A DNA stretch of 64,000 nucleotides from Maylandia zebra (Eukaryota > Chordata > Actinopteri > Cichliformes > Cichlidae). Positions within the stretch are counted from its first letter, which is position 1. Each line of letters opens with the position of its first letter. The translations under genes and the position numbers were made by a program. Under the pieces are notes generated by a model. The model was given only the letters and a program-made list of their open reading frames with translations. It was not told where the DNA came from and made no database searches. The stretch is taken from the NCBI RefSeq assembly GCF_041146795.1, contig NC_135167.1, positions 7,770,954 to 7,834,953 of the forward strand, given 5' to 3'. This document shows, piece by piece, positions 12,130 to 46,630 of this stretch.

Positions 12130-12430
12130 AGCTGAAACATTAAGATTTCTATTCACTGGAACTAAGGAGCCAAGGCGAGCCCCCCAAATGCATCCCCAAA
12201 CCATTATCCCTCCTCCACCAAACGTCACAGCTGGGACAGTGAAGTCATGAAGGTAATGTTTCTAGCTTTTGTCAAACCCAGACTCATCCATCAAACTGCC
12301 ACGTAGAGGGGTGTTATTTATCAGTATGCAGAATGTGTTTCCACTACTCCAGAGTGGGTGTGCTTTACACCATTATGAATTCAATAATTCTGCAGATATC
12401 TGGCCAGCAGACCATTGGACTGGTGCTTAT
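12130..12430 (-). mobile_element. Decayed Tc1-like relic
   Basis: It contains TTCACTGGAACTAAGGAGCC and a CCTCCTCCACCAAAC segment that align with the relic at 61915-62640 and with a fish Tc1 family whose transposase reads on the minus strand. Stops and indels are frequent. No inverted repeats or TA boundaries could be fixed. Confidence 0.6.
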
Positions 12431-12620
12431 AAGTAAGTAAGTAAGTAAGTAAAGTTTATTTATTAAGCGCTTTTCATAGACAGGTAGTCACAAAGCGCTG
12501 TGTCTTTCTACTCAATTTGAGCACTAAAGCGCTTTCTACTATAAGTAGTACTACAGCGCTTTTGTTTATGCCTAAGGACTTTGACTAATATCTACATCTA
12601 CACTCACACTCGAATAGTCA
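12431..12620. repeat. GTAA tandem plus GCGCTTT-rich repeat fragment
   Basis: Five GTAA units (about 12433-12452) run into TTTATTAAGCGCTTTTCATA, and the core AAAGCGCT recurs several times. It resembles the 3' part of a dispersed fish repeat, class not determined. Confidence 0.4.
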
Positions 12621-15600
12621 AGGCACTTGTATAAAAATTCACCCCTGTGCAGAAATTAGCTATAGAGACCCAAACTCTTTTTGTAGCAGATTGTAAACAT
12701 GCTTATTTCTGCAGTAAGGTTGCATATTTTACCAAAGGAGTCTATGGTTTTACTCACATTTGGAGACAGCCTCGAGCAACCAGCAGAGGAACTCTTTTGG
12801 CTTTGTTTTTCAGCCCCAGAGGTTGCTGCTGCCGCTGCTGCTCGGTCTGTGCATTTGTGCATGTTTTGATGTTGGCCCATGTATGCAGCAGCAGCAGTCA
12901 GACGTAAACGGGTGGGTGAACTGTCTGAATGGTTTAGCCCTCAGGCTCTCATCATGCTCTCTGTCCAGGTCACATCTTGGCACGTGTATTTATTGTTTAT
13001 AGGTCAACATGGTGGTACAGTGTTTATGCAGGAGTGGTTTTTATGACTGGAATTCTGCAATTTTTTTTGTTGTTGTCTGTACCGATATAACAGACACATT
13101 GTTTCTGCATAAGCTTCAAATTATCCAACAGATCAGTTTGGGTCAGGTGATACTGTAAAAATCCTGATCCTTCACTATCGTGTGGATTTATCTGATGTAA
13201 TACAAAGGTTGTCTGAGAATGGATAATGTAATAAATCAAGTGTCAGTGGCCACTTTAGCTCCTGAGTCACTACAGTTACTTTTAGCTTTACCCAGCCAAG
13301 AGAAAATCAACTTGAAAAGCCATTAGTACATACGGGGGATGGATGCAAGTGTATCTGAGCATGAGTGTGTTTGTGAGTGTGTGTGTGTGAAATGGAAAGG
13401 TATCAGCCTTTTCATCTTAACAGCAGTCTGTCTGACGCAAGATGGAAAAGTATCCTTGCAGGGTTACGCAGCTTTCCGTGCGTAGGATGGATGTTGATCT
13501 TGATAGACATTGAGATTTTATATTTAGTGATTAGTTTATTGATTTCTCTTTCCAATTTCCTAAATTTTTTTTAAAAACAAATAGGCCTGCACAGGATTTA
13601 GAACCCCTACAGTTTTATTATTCTTGAGTCCGAACACTGAAACCCACAAAACAGGAAACATGCCGTGTTTCTCAAACTGTGAACCCCACTAGTACTGCGC
13701 TGAGCAACAGCAGACGAGATGTAAAACTAGATCTTTGTTAAAAATGTATTTTTTTTTTTAAATGAGACAAGCTTTTTGGGATTCTTATATTGGGCATGTG
13801 AGAAAAAAACCTTTAAAAACCACTGATTTATTGAACTACAGAGGAAGTGGGGCAAGTAGTTTGCCTCTGGGATCTATAACAGACACGGAAGGTGCAGGTG
13901 GAAAATCTGGAGAAGAGAGTTGAGGGCATCAGAGGTCACAACAAGAACTGCAAGCCTAGAGAGGAACTTATTCCCTAAACACTGTCCAGGGTTGAAGAGC
14001 TGGGGTTCATATACTGCCCGTTGGTGATCAGTTGATGCATGTCAGGTATGTGAACAAAGGAACTGGCAGGAACTGGAGAGAAGTCACATCTCAGGAATTC
14101 ACACAAAATAAGTCAGCTATATGAAGAGGGAGAGAAACCTCCACTGCATGGATTCTGATGTCACGGCTTTGCAATGCACAACAATAAAAACGTTATTAAC
14201 TAATATTTTATTGACTAAAAAATAGCTCACCTGCATATGTAAACAGTATTTATTTACTTTACCTCCAGGATCTTTCAGGTCAAGGATGACTTGGCATAAT
14301 GTAGTCAAAGAATTTCACACATTATAAAAACTAAATGATATAACACATTAACTGCCAATGCCTATCATTAAAGCATATACATTATAATGTTGTTTGCTGC
14401 AAAGACATACCTGCATTTGAGTTTCAGCAGGTAAGAGGTGTAAACCTGCAAAGTGGCAATCAGGAGATGAACTTTTCAGTCCCTCCTTTGTTAGGTTTGT
14501 TTGGCTTAAAATCAAAAGTAGTATTTACATGAGTGTTTCTGCATCTGATCTTTCTTATCCAGATGTTCACATGTTGCACATATGATGTGTCAGCAGGTTA
14601 GGATTGGAAAAGAGTGCAAAAGCACCTGTAAACACACAGTATATGTGTGTAGCACACTGCTGTTGCATTATTGACCTGGCTCCATCCAATAAATAATGAA
14701 ACATAGTTATGCTTTGAAGTGGTGGATGTTGCTTCGTCCCACCCTTAACACACAAACGCAGCAGTATCTGCTCCACTGCTGCTCGCCTTCTTGTCCTTGG
14801 TCCTGTTCATCACATGTGGGGTTTTTTTTTTCAGTTTCTTGGGTTCTCGGTCTAGAGAAGTGTTAACCTTCTCCCACACATTTTCTTTTGTGTGATGTGT
14901 TTCTGCAAATTATTATTAGGACAGAAAATGACAAGGAAAAACTGGTCGCATGCCTGTTTTATAAAAACTGACTTTTGTCAGTGTTATGAAGCTTTTTGTT
15001 GCAGTCTCATTTATCTACTGCTGTGCAGAAGCTCCAGAGGCACTGAAGTGAAACAATACAAAAAGTCAGGTTTGGTTCAAATAGAGGAGGGAGTGAGTGA
15101 ACAGGAGGGTGTTAAATGTCATCCCAATAGAGATTTGTTTTCTGCCTTTAGTCATAATTACTAATGTCACCTCTGGTACCCTCAGCGCTTCTGGTGCACT
15201 ACCAGAGATTTCTGCAGTAATGAGAACAAAAGGTGTGAGAAATCTTTTCTTGCTGGGCGGAACTGCAACCTTTCCACAAACCCAGTGACTCCACAGTCTT
15301 CATTTCAGTGCCATTAAGTACTGCACATCCAGATTTCATTGCAATTATGCAAAGAAAGGAAGATTATAGGAACAGAAGTGCTCATTTTCACTAGCAACCC
15401 AAGTAACCTGAAAAATCCCCCATATGAAAGAGAAGGAAAAGTGCAGCAGCTATCCTAAAAACACAATAAATAAACATATAAATCTCAGGTTTAGGTTAGT
15501 GCTTCTATAAGCCTGTGAGAAACATACAGCCAACAAACTGATGGACTGACCTCGTTTCTCTTGACTCTCAGATTCAGTGCTGCCACGGTGTCCTGATGTC

Positions 15601-18600
15601 CTATTTTCTTCACAAACATTGTTTATCTCCAATGAACACGGCACTTGATTGATGGCGGTGTACTCGGTCTAACGGAGGCCGTTTGTCACAACAGACTGAC
15701 AGTCTGCTGGATGCTAAACATGAGCCTCTTCACTTTTTAAATCCTGATTCTGTCCTGTGTTAATGTTGCATAGAGTGTAACTGTGCACTTATGGTTGTAT
15801 CTAAATTTATTTTGTTCCTTTACTGCAGACTAGTGCTAACATCTTCTAAAAAAAATTCTTTGCGGTTATATGTTGGTGTTTGTTAGATGTGACTCAGTTA
15901 TTGTTTGTTTGGAAGCCTTTGATGTGAAGCTACGATATGATATGAAACAAGCCAGCACATGATGATTTTTGTTGCTGTGTGATGAGCATGGTGAGTGACG
16001 AATCAGTGTTAAGCTGACCTCAGCATTTTTCATTTCCTCCAGTGACATGTTGACATGATCCCCCGACTCACATGCCAGTGGATCATGTCAGCAAACTTGG
16101 GTGCAACTAGGGGGATGCTAACCGTGCTTGATCACTGTGTGAGGTTTTTTTTTTTGTAGCAACAATTTTAGTTCAGCTTTGGTAATATATATTAAATCTG
16201 ACCATTTAGATACGTTAGCTATCAGGGTTGGTTGAGTTCATTATTTTTATTTTATTTATGTTACTCATGTGTGATTGGGGAACTGCTGTCGCCCATATAT
16301 CATCCCCAGAGAGTATAAAACATGGACGTAGCTTCTGAGTCTGAAAAATGAAGCCAAATGAGAACTTTCCTTCTCTCTGATGTTCAAAAAGACTTCTCGT
16401 TCTATAGAAGTTTAGGTGGAATGGGCCTCAGCTTTAACCTCTGAAAACATTTTCTCATGAGTTTCTGGACTCAGTTGCTTATTTCAAATGATACAAAGAA
16501 GTATAAAGTCAATTTTGTCAATTTTGGTCATTCTAAGAGTCAGAAAGGAAGATTATCCTCCTTTAAGCCTGTGGCTTTAAAGTTAGACCACACCTCATTT
16601 GTCACAAAGAAGGAATTTCAAAACACAACATTGGTGAAAATGAAAATACTAATTTAGGCTTTATAACGGTGTCAAAGCAACGGTTGATGTGACGCTGCCT
16701 ACATCCTACATTTATACTGTCTATAGTTTGAAGACAACAAATGCTCAAGCACACTAGCATCAGTGAAAGGAAACACAAAACTTTCCTGCACCTCTGTGCA
16801 CGCCAGTGTGTTCTGTATATCAGGCATATTGTACAGCAACTGAGAGAACAGCCTTAAATCTGAGTGTTACAGCTCATGAACGAAGGCTTATTTGCTTTGC
16901 CTCACCTGCGCACACCTCAGCAAATATATAAATAATCACTGGTGTGTGTCTTAAGTGCCTGTTGTAATTTGCTCCAGCAACATTTTGTGTTTTAATATCA
17001 GCAAGATATGAAAATGTGCTCCACTTTACTCCAGAGGAGATGATTTGAAGATGATTCACGCACACCGTGTGAGAAACACATTATATTAAAACAATAACTC
17101 ACTGAAAACATATGATTCATCATGTGAATGGACTTCAGTTTGCTAGTCATATCTCTCTGAGTTTTTATTAGATGAAAATGTTTATTTTTCCAAAGTAAAT
17201 ACATTTTATTTTTCATAGAGGTAGATGCTTTTAAAGCGGGGTTTTCAAAGTGGGATTTGTGTTTGTGTCCTTTAACTGTTTTTCTTTGTTTTTGACTAAA
17301 ATAATTTGTCGCTAGATTCTTCCACGACTGGAGCTCCACAGTGGCGTGTTAATCGTGACAGTCCTAATCCATTCTCCTTCTGGAGCTTCGTTGCTGCTCT
17401 TTTCTTTGGACCATCTGCATATTTATAATGAAAAATGTGAAATGTCTGATTCTGAAACACAACATCAACACTCTCTCTCATCGAGGTCATGTCCTTGTTA
17501 TTTTCAAACCTTCTCTCATCCTGTTTCCACATCTACCTTCAACAGCTTTCAGGATTAATGCTATTAATATTATCAATCAATTATTCATCAGTGACCTTTC
17601 AGTGTCTTCAGTGAACTTTATGTTCACCCATTACATTTAGTTTTGATGCTCATTCTGCTAAAGATCCCGTCCATTTTCCTGTGTAGTAAATTATACCAAA
17701 TGTTCAGGTATTACATCATTCAGCTACAGATAAGACGGTAAATACTATAAAGTTTTTATAAAATATGCTTCCTCTTTCCTGGACAAACACTGTAAACATC
17801 CAGAGGGCGTTGAAAGAAGAGGAAGCAAAACAAAGAAAGCTACCGGCAAACTGAGAGGCGAGTGTGTGTGTGTATGAGAGAGAGAGAGCAGAGAAAACAG
17901 TGGAGACTAAATCCTCTTTTCCCCCTGACTGTAATCTCTCCATGGGCTGAGCCTGGCAGTTCAGGCCTTACAGCAGCTGTCAGTCAAGACGAGTGACAGG
18001 CAGCAAGGCCGTAGGTTGGGAGGGGGGATGGGAATGACCGGAACGTGTGTTATGACAACTGTAGGTGTGTGTGTGTGTCTTTGAAATACAGTAGGCGTGT
18101 TAAAGAGCAAGCGACTGTCATAGAGGGAGGGTCATTTTTCATGCTACAATTAAAAAATTCTTTCTAAATGTGGGTTACTGTCAATTAAACAAAACATTTA
18201 GCTGAGTTTGCCAAGCTAGCACTGCTTACTGTATATGTCCGATTAGTTTTTGCTCCTTGACACTGGATTTCGTTTCTGGTTGAAGAATCATGCCTACTCC
18301 GTGAAGGCTGGTTTATTCTCCTATCCATGCTATGTACTTGCATTAGTCCTGTTCAAAATAAAAACCACCTGGCTAATTCTGGTCCCCCTTGTCCCAGTAA
18401 AACTGGTCAGAAATACTGGACCTTTGTCTCAATGTATCTGCCACCACAGGCTTATATACTTTAAGTCATACTTGTTATGGAATTGGGCGTTTATCCTGTC
18501 ATCTGGCATGGTAATAGACGCTTAAAAAGTTTTAATGCAAATTCTTTTAGTGTTCTGGCAAAAAAAAGAAGAGAAATAAAGCTGCTATCGTTTAATCTTA

Positions 18601-21600
18601 GCATATTCCCAAGCACATAATTACTATTTCATGCTTTCCAAACATGTTCTTGAAGCTGTTTCACCAACATCCATTATTGATTTTTCTTTTTTTTTTTTAC
18701 AGTTGAGTGCTGCTCCTTACTTTCTTGTAATGATTATGAAACCGTATTTATCAACAGCACGAACAGCTCAAGCAGTGAATTCAAAACAATCTCAGTTCCA
18801 CATTTTTAAAAATTCCAAAATGAAAACAAAAGGACCTAAAGAATTTTGCATAATTTTTGCACGCTGCCGATGATCTCTGACTTGTCGCAGTAGATGGCTG
18901 GATGCTTGCTCGTGGTTGGTCGTTTGATTGTTGATCTGGTTTTACCACATATTGTTGACACGGCCCCATCTGACAACAGAGGCTCTCTGCAGGTTTATGG
19001 GTAGCCCGTTGCTGCCCACGAATGTCAATGTTCTGCCACCGCTAAACAACAATTTCCCCTTTTAGTCTAAACACTGACTGTGTCCCTATTCTGTAGCCAC
19101 AGCACTGTGCAATGTACACATAAGTGCTGAGCGTCTGTTACTCTTTGGAGTCGGTGTGTACATCTCTGTTGACTGGGTGAATGTTTTCACACTATTGATG
19201 CTGAAGTGACTGGCTGCAAGTCTCAATAGATGCTGGTGATGTGATTCTACAAATTCATATCTCACGCTAGTCTGTGAATGGCGACTTGTTTTTGTATTGA
19301 GCACATACACAGGGGTGATAATGATGATGTTTAAGAAACTTCAAAAGTAGCTGGCTAGGTTTGCCATTTTTAAAAACGTCGCTATTGTGTGAACTAGAAT
19401 GAACTAAACAATTGAGTGTTGCTGTCCTTTTGAGTCAGCAGCAAAAATACAAGTTGGTTTATTATTTTTATAAAATGAGTAATAACTCACAATAAGATTT
19501 TATGGGAGCAGGTTATCTTCACCCATCGTGGGAAGTAGAAAAAAGCAAGGTTGAAAAAAAAGGAAAAAAAAAGTCCAGCTCACCAGCGGCCTTTTGATTT
19601 AGAAAATGAATGGTTGTATGCTGGACATGCAATACACTGTTTATACTGTTTATTCACTTCAGTATCAAAAATACGATATGATTGAACTGTATTTAAATGA
19701 AAATGTACTTTAACATTAAAAATTAATGAACAAGATGTTTTTAAATTTATAAAGTTTCGATGGCTTGAGAAGGAGGGTGAGAAAGGCCTCAGTCAGTATA
19801 GGAAAGAAGTAGAAGAGGCTGTGCAATGTGTGAGTAAACAGGAAGCTCTGCCACTGCAAAGAGATAAACAATCAACGGCTGATCAATAACACAGTGGACA
19901 TTACACTGGGGTAGATGTGTTGAAGTGTAGTAGGAACAGAAAACATAGAGCATGTTTGAGAGTACATGTGAGAGTACAGGCCTGACACGACTTATAATAC
20001 TGTTTAATTCAGGTACTGCTGCTGGTCAAAGGGTTTGTAAACACACTCAGACATGTTTCACTTCAGAGTATGACGATTAATGGTGTTGTATTTGATAATG
20101 GGAAGGGCCAAAACGGGACCCAAGACAAAAGGCTTTGTTTATATGACACTTCTCATACAATATGTGATGTACACATATACAACATCCAAAGTTAAAATCA
20201 AAACTCTAGGTCAAAGACCCAGGACTGTGACATTACAATGTTTTTTACAGTGTCAGTTTTTTTATTGTTAGTGAACAGGAATTTATAAGTAATGCATTTC
20301 AGTAGGAAATAGATTTTATAGATAGACTTAATATATTTTTGTAGTGATATTGACTGTAGACAACAGTTTTCTACAGTCATTGGTAGTGACAGTGGCAGCC
20401 AGGAATATAACGTTTTGAAAGAAGTGGCAGCCCCTGTATTTTAACTAATATCATTGTATTTGGCATGAATGTCAAGAGAACTTATTCCCCCACCACTCCA
20501 AATCCAAATCAGTAGGCTACATGTGAGCACAGAGTGATGAAAAATGTCTTGTGGGATATGAAATAAAACTGGGAAATTTGTGTCGAGGAACATTAAAAAA
20601 ACAAACACACACATTGGGATGCACAGCAAGACCTAATTTTAGTCAGATAATCAATTAAAAAAGACACCGATAGTACACAAACAGCAAAGAAGCCCAGTTT
20701 ATTGGCTCAGTGTAATGGTTGACACCCAGCAGATACTGACTGGGACAGCTGCCACCCCACTCACAGCTGTTATGAAGGGGAAATTAACAATACGGGGTAA
20801 ACTATTTGTTTGTCACCAGCCTGTTAATATGATTTTTAATGCAATAAAGTTTGTCTCAGACTTGGCCTCAAATGACACCTAGAAGAACTGCAGGCTTTCT
20901 CATTTCTGTTAGAAAAGTTTGAAAAAATACACATAAAAGGTGACTTCAACAAGGTTTTTTCATAATCTGAAAGATAACCCGTAATGCTGTTGATCTGTAA
21001 ACTAACTCATTCTGCTGTTGCACTCAGTGTAAGCAGCTCTCCATTATAGCATTAGTCACATGGCTAAAATGTAAAATGTCAACATAAATATTTTAAAGCA
21101 AAATTACATACAAGGCTGAGCAGACACAACACACACATGTGCGCGCGCACAGAGCACGAACGAGGAAAAGGACTGATTTTTCTCTTTCCGTTCCATCTTT
21201 TTTTCCCGGCACATGTTCAATTATTAACGGCTGTGACGACTCCATTGGGATCGAGGCAGAGGCGGACAGACAGAAGGAGGGGCAAAAATAGGCAATATTT
21301 TATCAAACATCCAGCTGTGGCACTAACTGACCATGCTTGATTGATGGCAGAAAACCTCATTTGAATGTCTCAAAAACTGGTCGTTTGTGTAATTTATGAG
21401 AAATTCAGAGTTTTACATTGTCATAAAACATGAAAATGATGGTGACTTACAATCAATGTAGAAAAATAACTTCCACTTTTAATCATGAGCATACATGCTA
21501 TTTTGCAGTGGTAATCTAATAAAAATCCTCCACCACAAAGCTTTATAGAGTGCAGAAACCAACGGTCTGTTGGTCCCTTTGCTATACTTTACGCTGCAGT

Positions 21601-23303
21601 AGATTAGCTTACATAAAGCTTTAATGATCCTGAATTGAAAGCTGCTGGGTGGTTAAATATATATCAGCAACAAGCCTCATCACAGCAAAATCTCTTCAAT
21701 GTGATTTGTGCAGTAGAAACAAAAATTCATTACACTTATAAATGAGATCTGCTCAGATCTGATTCTTTGCCTCATTGCAGGCATAATTGAGTGAAGGAAA
21801 CAAAAGCATCTGAGCTGGTTTCTTTTGTCTCCTCAGCCTCTCATCAGTGCCGTCCCAACCAGCAGCAGACTTACTCTGTCAGACTGCGGAGTAACAGCCA
21901 CATATATTTTTCATGAACCATACCTCCGGCTCTACTGTGTGTGGCTGTATGAAAAACTGCCTGGCAGTGCATCAGAGCAAAGAAAATAGACCCCTGTCTC
22001 CTGTCCTGACTCTTTCTTCTAACTAGAATCATCATGGCACTCCTCCCTCGTTCATCTTAAATGATCACTGGTTCCAGAGGAAGAAGATCAGGGTTAGCAG
22101 GGTAGTGGCTTGAACTCACGGCATCCGTCACAGCAGTGTTTCCATGATACTTTTCTGGTTATAGCAGTTCACATATGTTGTTTTCTGCCCCTAAAATTGG
22201 ATTATAGTGCAGGTGGTAAATGTTAATTTTGCCAAGCTTTAACTTCAGAATTCTGAAAGTCAGTAAAAAGCACCTGTATCAGAGAGAGACCGAGGTTCCG
22301 TTCTCTCATGATTCCTATGTGGACACTGAAATATAATCCTTGGACCTCTGGAATTAAAAAGTTTCCACTCATCTTGATTGTGCACATAGTTTGATCGGAT
22401 CTAGGTACATCCGAGGACAAGGGAAGCAGTGCTGCTGGCTGTATTCTTTTTTTCAATGCAGAGATTAAAGATTACTGCTAACACCTGTGCCTTTGTCTGG
22501 CTTACTTTAGTTTGGAGACAGTAGCAGAATTAGGTGACCTTTCAGCTTGTGAGACACTTTTTTTTTTTTTACAAAGCGTGGTCAGTCTGTGTGTGTGTGA
22601 CTGAGATTCACACTCAGTTCTAACATGTACACCTCCACGTGCGTCATCTCGGTATATTTAAATCGTGAATTCAGCTGTTTTCTCAGTGCAGATGGGTTGT
22701 GTGTTTATAGGTTGCATGGTAACACTAAATGTAAATGGGATATCTTGCTTTAATTTGAATTGGATCAAATGAATTTAAGTCTGTGCTTCCCTGCCTTTGC
22801 ACTGCCAGGATGGTTCTCCAGAACTGCTTTTTGGATAGAGAGCTAAGTGCTAAGTAATTTTTATTGTGTTTGATTGGCAGTAAGAATTGTATTCAGCAGG
22901 TTGAAGGTAGTTGTGGTAAATGTCTTGTAACATGTTGCTGGATTTTAGTTTGCAGTCATACTTTTACTCAAACGTTAAATCCTATGTTACAGTGGGGAAA
23001 AAAAGTATTTAGTCAGCCACTGATTGTGCAAGTTCCCCCACTTAAAATGATGACAGAGGTCAGTAATTTGCACCAGAGGTACACTTCAACTGTGAGAGAC
23101 AGAATGTGAAAAAAAAATCCATGAATTCACATGGTAGGATTTGTAAAGAATTTATTCGTAAATCAGGGTGGAAAATAAGTATTTGGTCACCTCAAACAAG
23201 GAAAATCTCTGGCTCTCACAGACCTGTAACGTCTTCTGTAAGAAGCTTTTCTGTCCCCCACTCGTTACCTGTATGAATGGCACCTGTTTGAACTCATCAT
23301 CTG

Positions 23304-23311
23304 TATAAAAG
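23304..23311 (+). promoter_or_regulatory. TATA box of Tc1 transposase (copy B)
   Basis: TATAAAAG lies 43 bases before the former transposase ATG at 23355, in the same direction as snap25 transcription. Confidence 0.5.
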
Positions 23312-23354
23312 ACACCTGTCCACAGCCTCAAACAGTCAGACTCCAAACTCCGCC

Positions 23355-24135
23355 ATGGCCAAGACCAAAGAGCTTTCAAAGGACACCAGGAAAAGTATTG
23401 TAGACCTGCACCAGACTGGGAAGAGTGAATCTACAATAGGCAAGCAGCTTGGTGTGAAAAAATCAACTGTGGGAGCAATCATCAGGAAATGGAAGACATA
23501 CAAGACCACTGATAATCTCCCTCGATCTGGATGATGCAGCAGAGGATTGGGAGAATGTCATGTGGTCAGATGAAACCAAAGTAGAACTTTTTGGTATAAA
23601 CTCAACTCGTCGTGTTTGGAGGAAGAAGAATACTGAGTTGCATCCCAAGAACACCATACCTACTGTGAAGCATGGGGGTGGAAACATCATGCTATGGGGC
23701 TGTTTTTCTGCCAAGGGGACAGGACGACTGATCCGTGTTAAGGACAGAATGAATGGGGCCATGTATCGTGAGATTTTGAGCCAAAACCTCCTTCCATCAG
23801 TGAGAACTTTGAAGATGAAACGAGGCTGGGTCTTCCAACATGACAATGATCCAAAACACACCGCCCGGGCAACAAAGGAGTGGCTCCGTAAGAAGCATTT
23901 GAAAGTCCTGGAGTGGCCTAGCCAGTCTCCAGACCTCAACCCCATAGAAAATCTGTGGCGGGAGTTGAAAGTTCGTGTTGCTCGGCGACAGCCCCAAAAC
24001 ATCACTGCTCTCGAGAAGATCTGCATGGAGGAATGGGCCAAAATACCAGCTACTGTGTGTGCAAACCTGGTAAAGACCTATAGTAAATGTTTGACCTCTG
24101 TTATTGCCAACAAAGGTTATGTTACAAAGTATTGA
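23355..24135 (+). pseudogene. Tc1 transposase, copy B, deleted
   Basis: The frame opens at ATG 23355 and encodes the helix-turn-helix end, then stops at TGA 23532 after 59 codons. There CTGG joins ATGATGCAGC. Compared with copy A about 242 bases are missing, which is not a multiple of three. The breakpoint carries a TGG shared by both edges. Downstream, in another frame, the catalytic part from WSDETK (23560) through NPIENLW to the tail GYVTKY and TGA at 24135 is uninterrupted. The gene cannot make full transposase. Its inverted repeats are still present and could be mobilised by another copy. Confidence 0.93.
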
Positions 24136-24642
24136 GTTGTATTTTTGTTATTGACCAAATACTTATTTTCCACCCTGATTTACGAATAAATTCTTTACAA
24201 ATCCTACCATGTGGATTCATGGATTTTTTTTTTTCACATTCTGTCTCTCACAGTTGAAGTGTACCTCTGGTGCAAATTACTGACCTCTGTCATCATTTTA
24301 GGTGGGGGAACTTGCACAATCGGTGGCTGACTAAATACTTTTTTGCCCCACTGTAGATAATCCTTCCAACTCAGGGGTCACTCAAACTTGGGCTGAGTCC
24401 TGAAGCAAAAACACTCCCACTAATGACAGCATCATGTGTCTCTTTGTTTTGTTTTGCTTTTTAATTTGAACAACAACTTACTTTCAGAAATCAGATTCTT
24501 CCCTGTGATTTGTCTGCTGTTCAAAGCATCTTTTGTGCAATAGATTTTGTTGTGTTGTTGGTGCACTAACCCTGCTTCTCCCCTTCTTCTTCTCTCTATT
24601 TTTCTAGTTTTTCTTCTTTGACGTCAAAGTACAACAGTCGTC

Positions 24643-45299
<20,657 letters not shown>

Positions 45300-46630
45300 A
45301 CTACAGCGAAAAGTGCTTTCACCCTATTTAATCCATGTCACCCTAACCCCCACCCCCCCCCCCCAAAAAACAAACAAAAACAAACAAAAAAAGAAACCCT
45401 CAACCAAACCTATCCCTGCCCTTAACATCGACACCTGGCGCCCTCTTCCTTTGCTTAGTAGCAGGCACTGCAAAATTATGCTTTTATTGTGATACTGATA
45501 GAGTTTTGCACACATGCACATATCACACGTTGCTCTGCTCGCCCCTCCAACTCCTGCATCACTTCCAGTCCTTGTTGTCAGTGTTGTTCTGTGATGTTGC
45601 TCATCTAATTTTGTTTTAAAAAAAATAGTTACACAACCACCAGTCAAACTCTTTCCATGCTGTACATAGTGTTTCTTTAATGGTTTCAGTGATTTAGATC
45701 ACGTGTCCTGTTTTCTTCATCATTCTTTCTTTTTTTTTAAAAAAAAGTATATGTGTAAGATAAGTTGTATGTACCCCCCGTTTCAAAATGTCCTTCACTC
45801 ATATCAGTATTCTGGTGTTGTCACACAGTGTATTCAACAGTTAAGATGTTGTGATGCTACAGTACCAATAAGGCCACACTGATTTGAAGTTACCAAATGA
45901 ACATGCAGCCTTTACTGTTTATTACCAAGGCTACTGTTTAAATACATTTAATGGCCATAGTTGACCAAGTGTCTGGGCCATTTGGATGAAGATGTGGCTT
46001 TCTGGTCAAGACTATACACTGGTATTTTATCAACTCAATTAACAGAGCAGTCTTAAAAGAATATAATGCCATTTAAACTGTATAGAACAAGTATTTTTCC
46101 TCAGGGAGCGAAATCTGACCATTTAAAAACAAAAGCAAAATGTTTGTTTAATGCATTGAAATCTATAAAAGCCACCGCTTATAAGGCTTGGTGTGTAGGT
46201 GAACAACTGCAGTTTCTTATGGTCTGAATAGCATCATTGATAATCAGACAAATATTAGCATTAATCACAGTGAATGTACAAGGATGTGAGGCTTTGATGG
46301 AGGTCAGAGGTCAAGCAATCAATCCAACAACTTATTCACGTACCATGCTACAATTTATTCATGATCCAACCCTAGCAATATAAAGTAGTGCATTAAACGT
46401 ATTATGCATGTCCATCTGCTGCTAGAAAACACAAATTAATTCAGTTAAACAAGCAAATATACCCCAACATGGAAACCGCATGCTACTATGTAGGCCACAC
46501 AGAGGAGGGACCCGTATTTATCTGCAATGGTGCCACTCTTTGTTTCATGTCTCTTTACCTTTCCAAACTGTGACCATCACTGTAAAATAAAACCTTGGAA
46601 AATGCCAATAAAACTATCATAACTGTAGAA
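45300..46630 (+). other. snap25 3' untranslated region
   Basis: About 1.3 kb after the stop, with a C/A-rich start and T/A runs. Two polyadenylation signals near the end (46586-46591 and 46607-46612) suggest cleavage near 46630. The extent is inferred. Confidence 0.6.
46586..46612 (+). terminator. snap25 polyadenylation signals
   Basis: Two AATAAA hexamers 15 bases apart, followed by T-rich DNA from 46635. Likely 3' end of the transcript. Confidence 0.55.

Larger units (their letters stand above)
22990..24353 (+). mobile_element. Tc1-like DNA transposon, copy B, internal deletion
   Basis: The 1364-base element is flanked by TA (22988-22989 and 24354-24355). It is nearly identical to copy A but inverted relative to it and about 242 bases shorter. 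Inverted repeats cover about 22990-23189 and 24152-24353. The missing part lies inside the transposase gene. The element ends only 254 bases before the snap25 first coding exon (24608). Confidence 0.95.
6030..24607 (+). other. Probable snap25 intron 1
   Basis: About 18.6 kb between the candidate first exon and the acceptor TTTTTCTAG at 24607. It holds a GT array, a non-autonomous hAT element, two Tc1-type relics and Tc1 copy B, listed separately. The remaining stretches (6030-7140, 8860-9630, 9950-12130 and 12620-22980) show no exon I can support. They contain minor GT, GA and A/T runs, such as GT at 10765-10780 and 10890-10909, and GA at 17877-17888. Confidence 0.45.
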
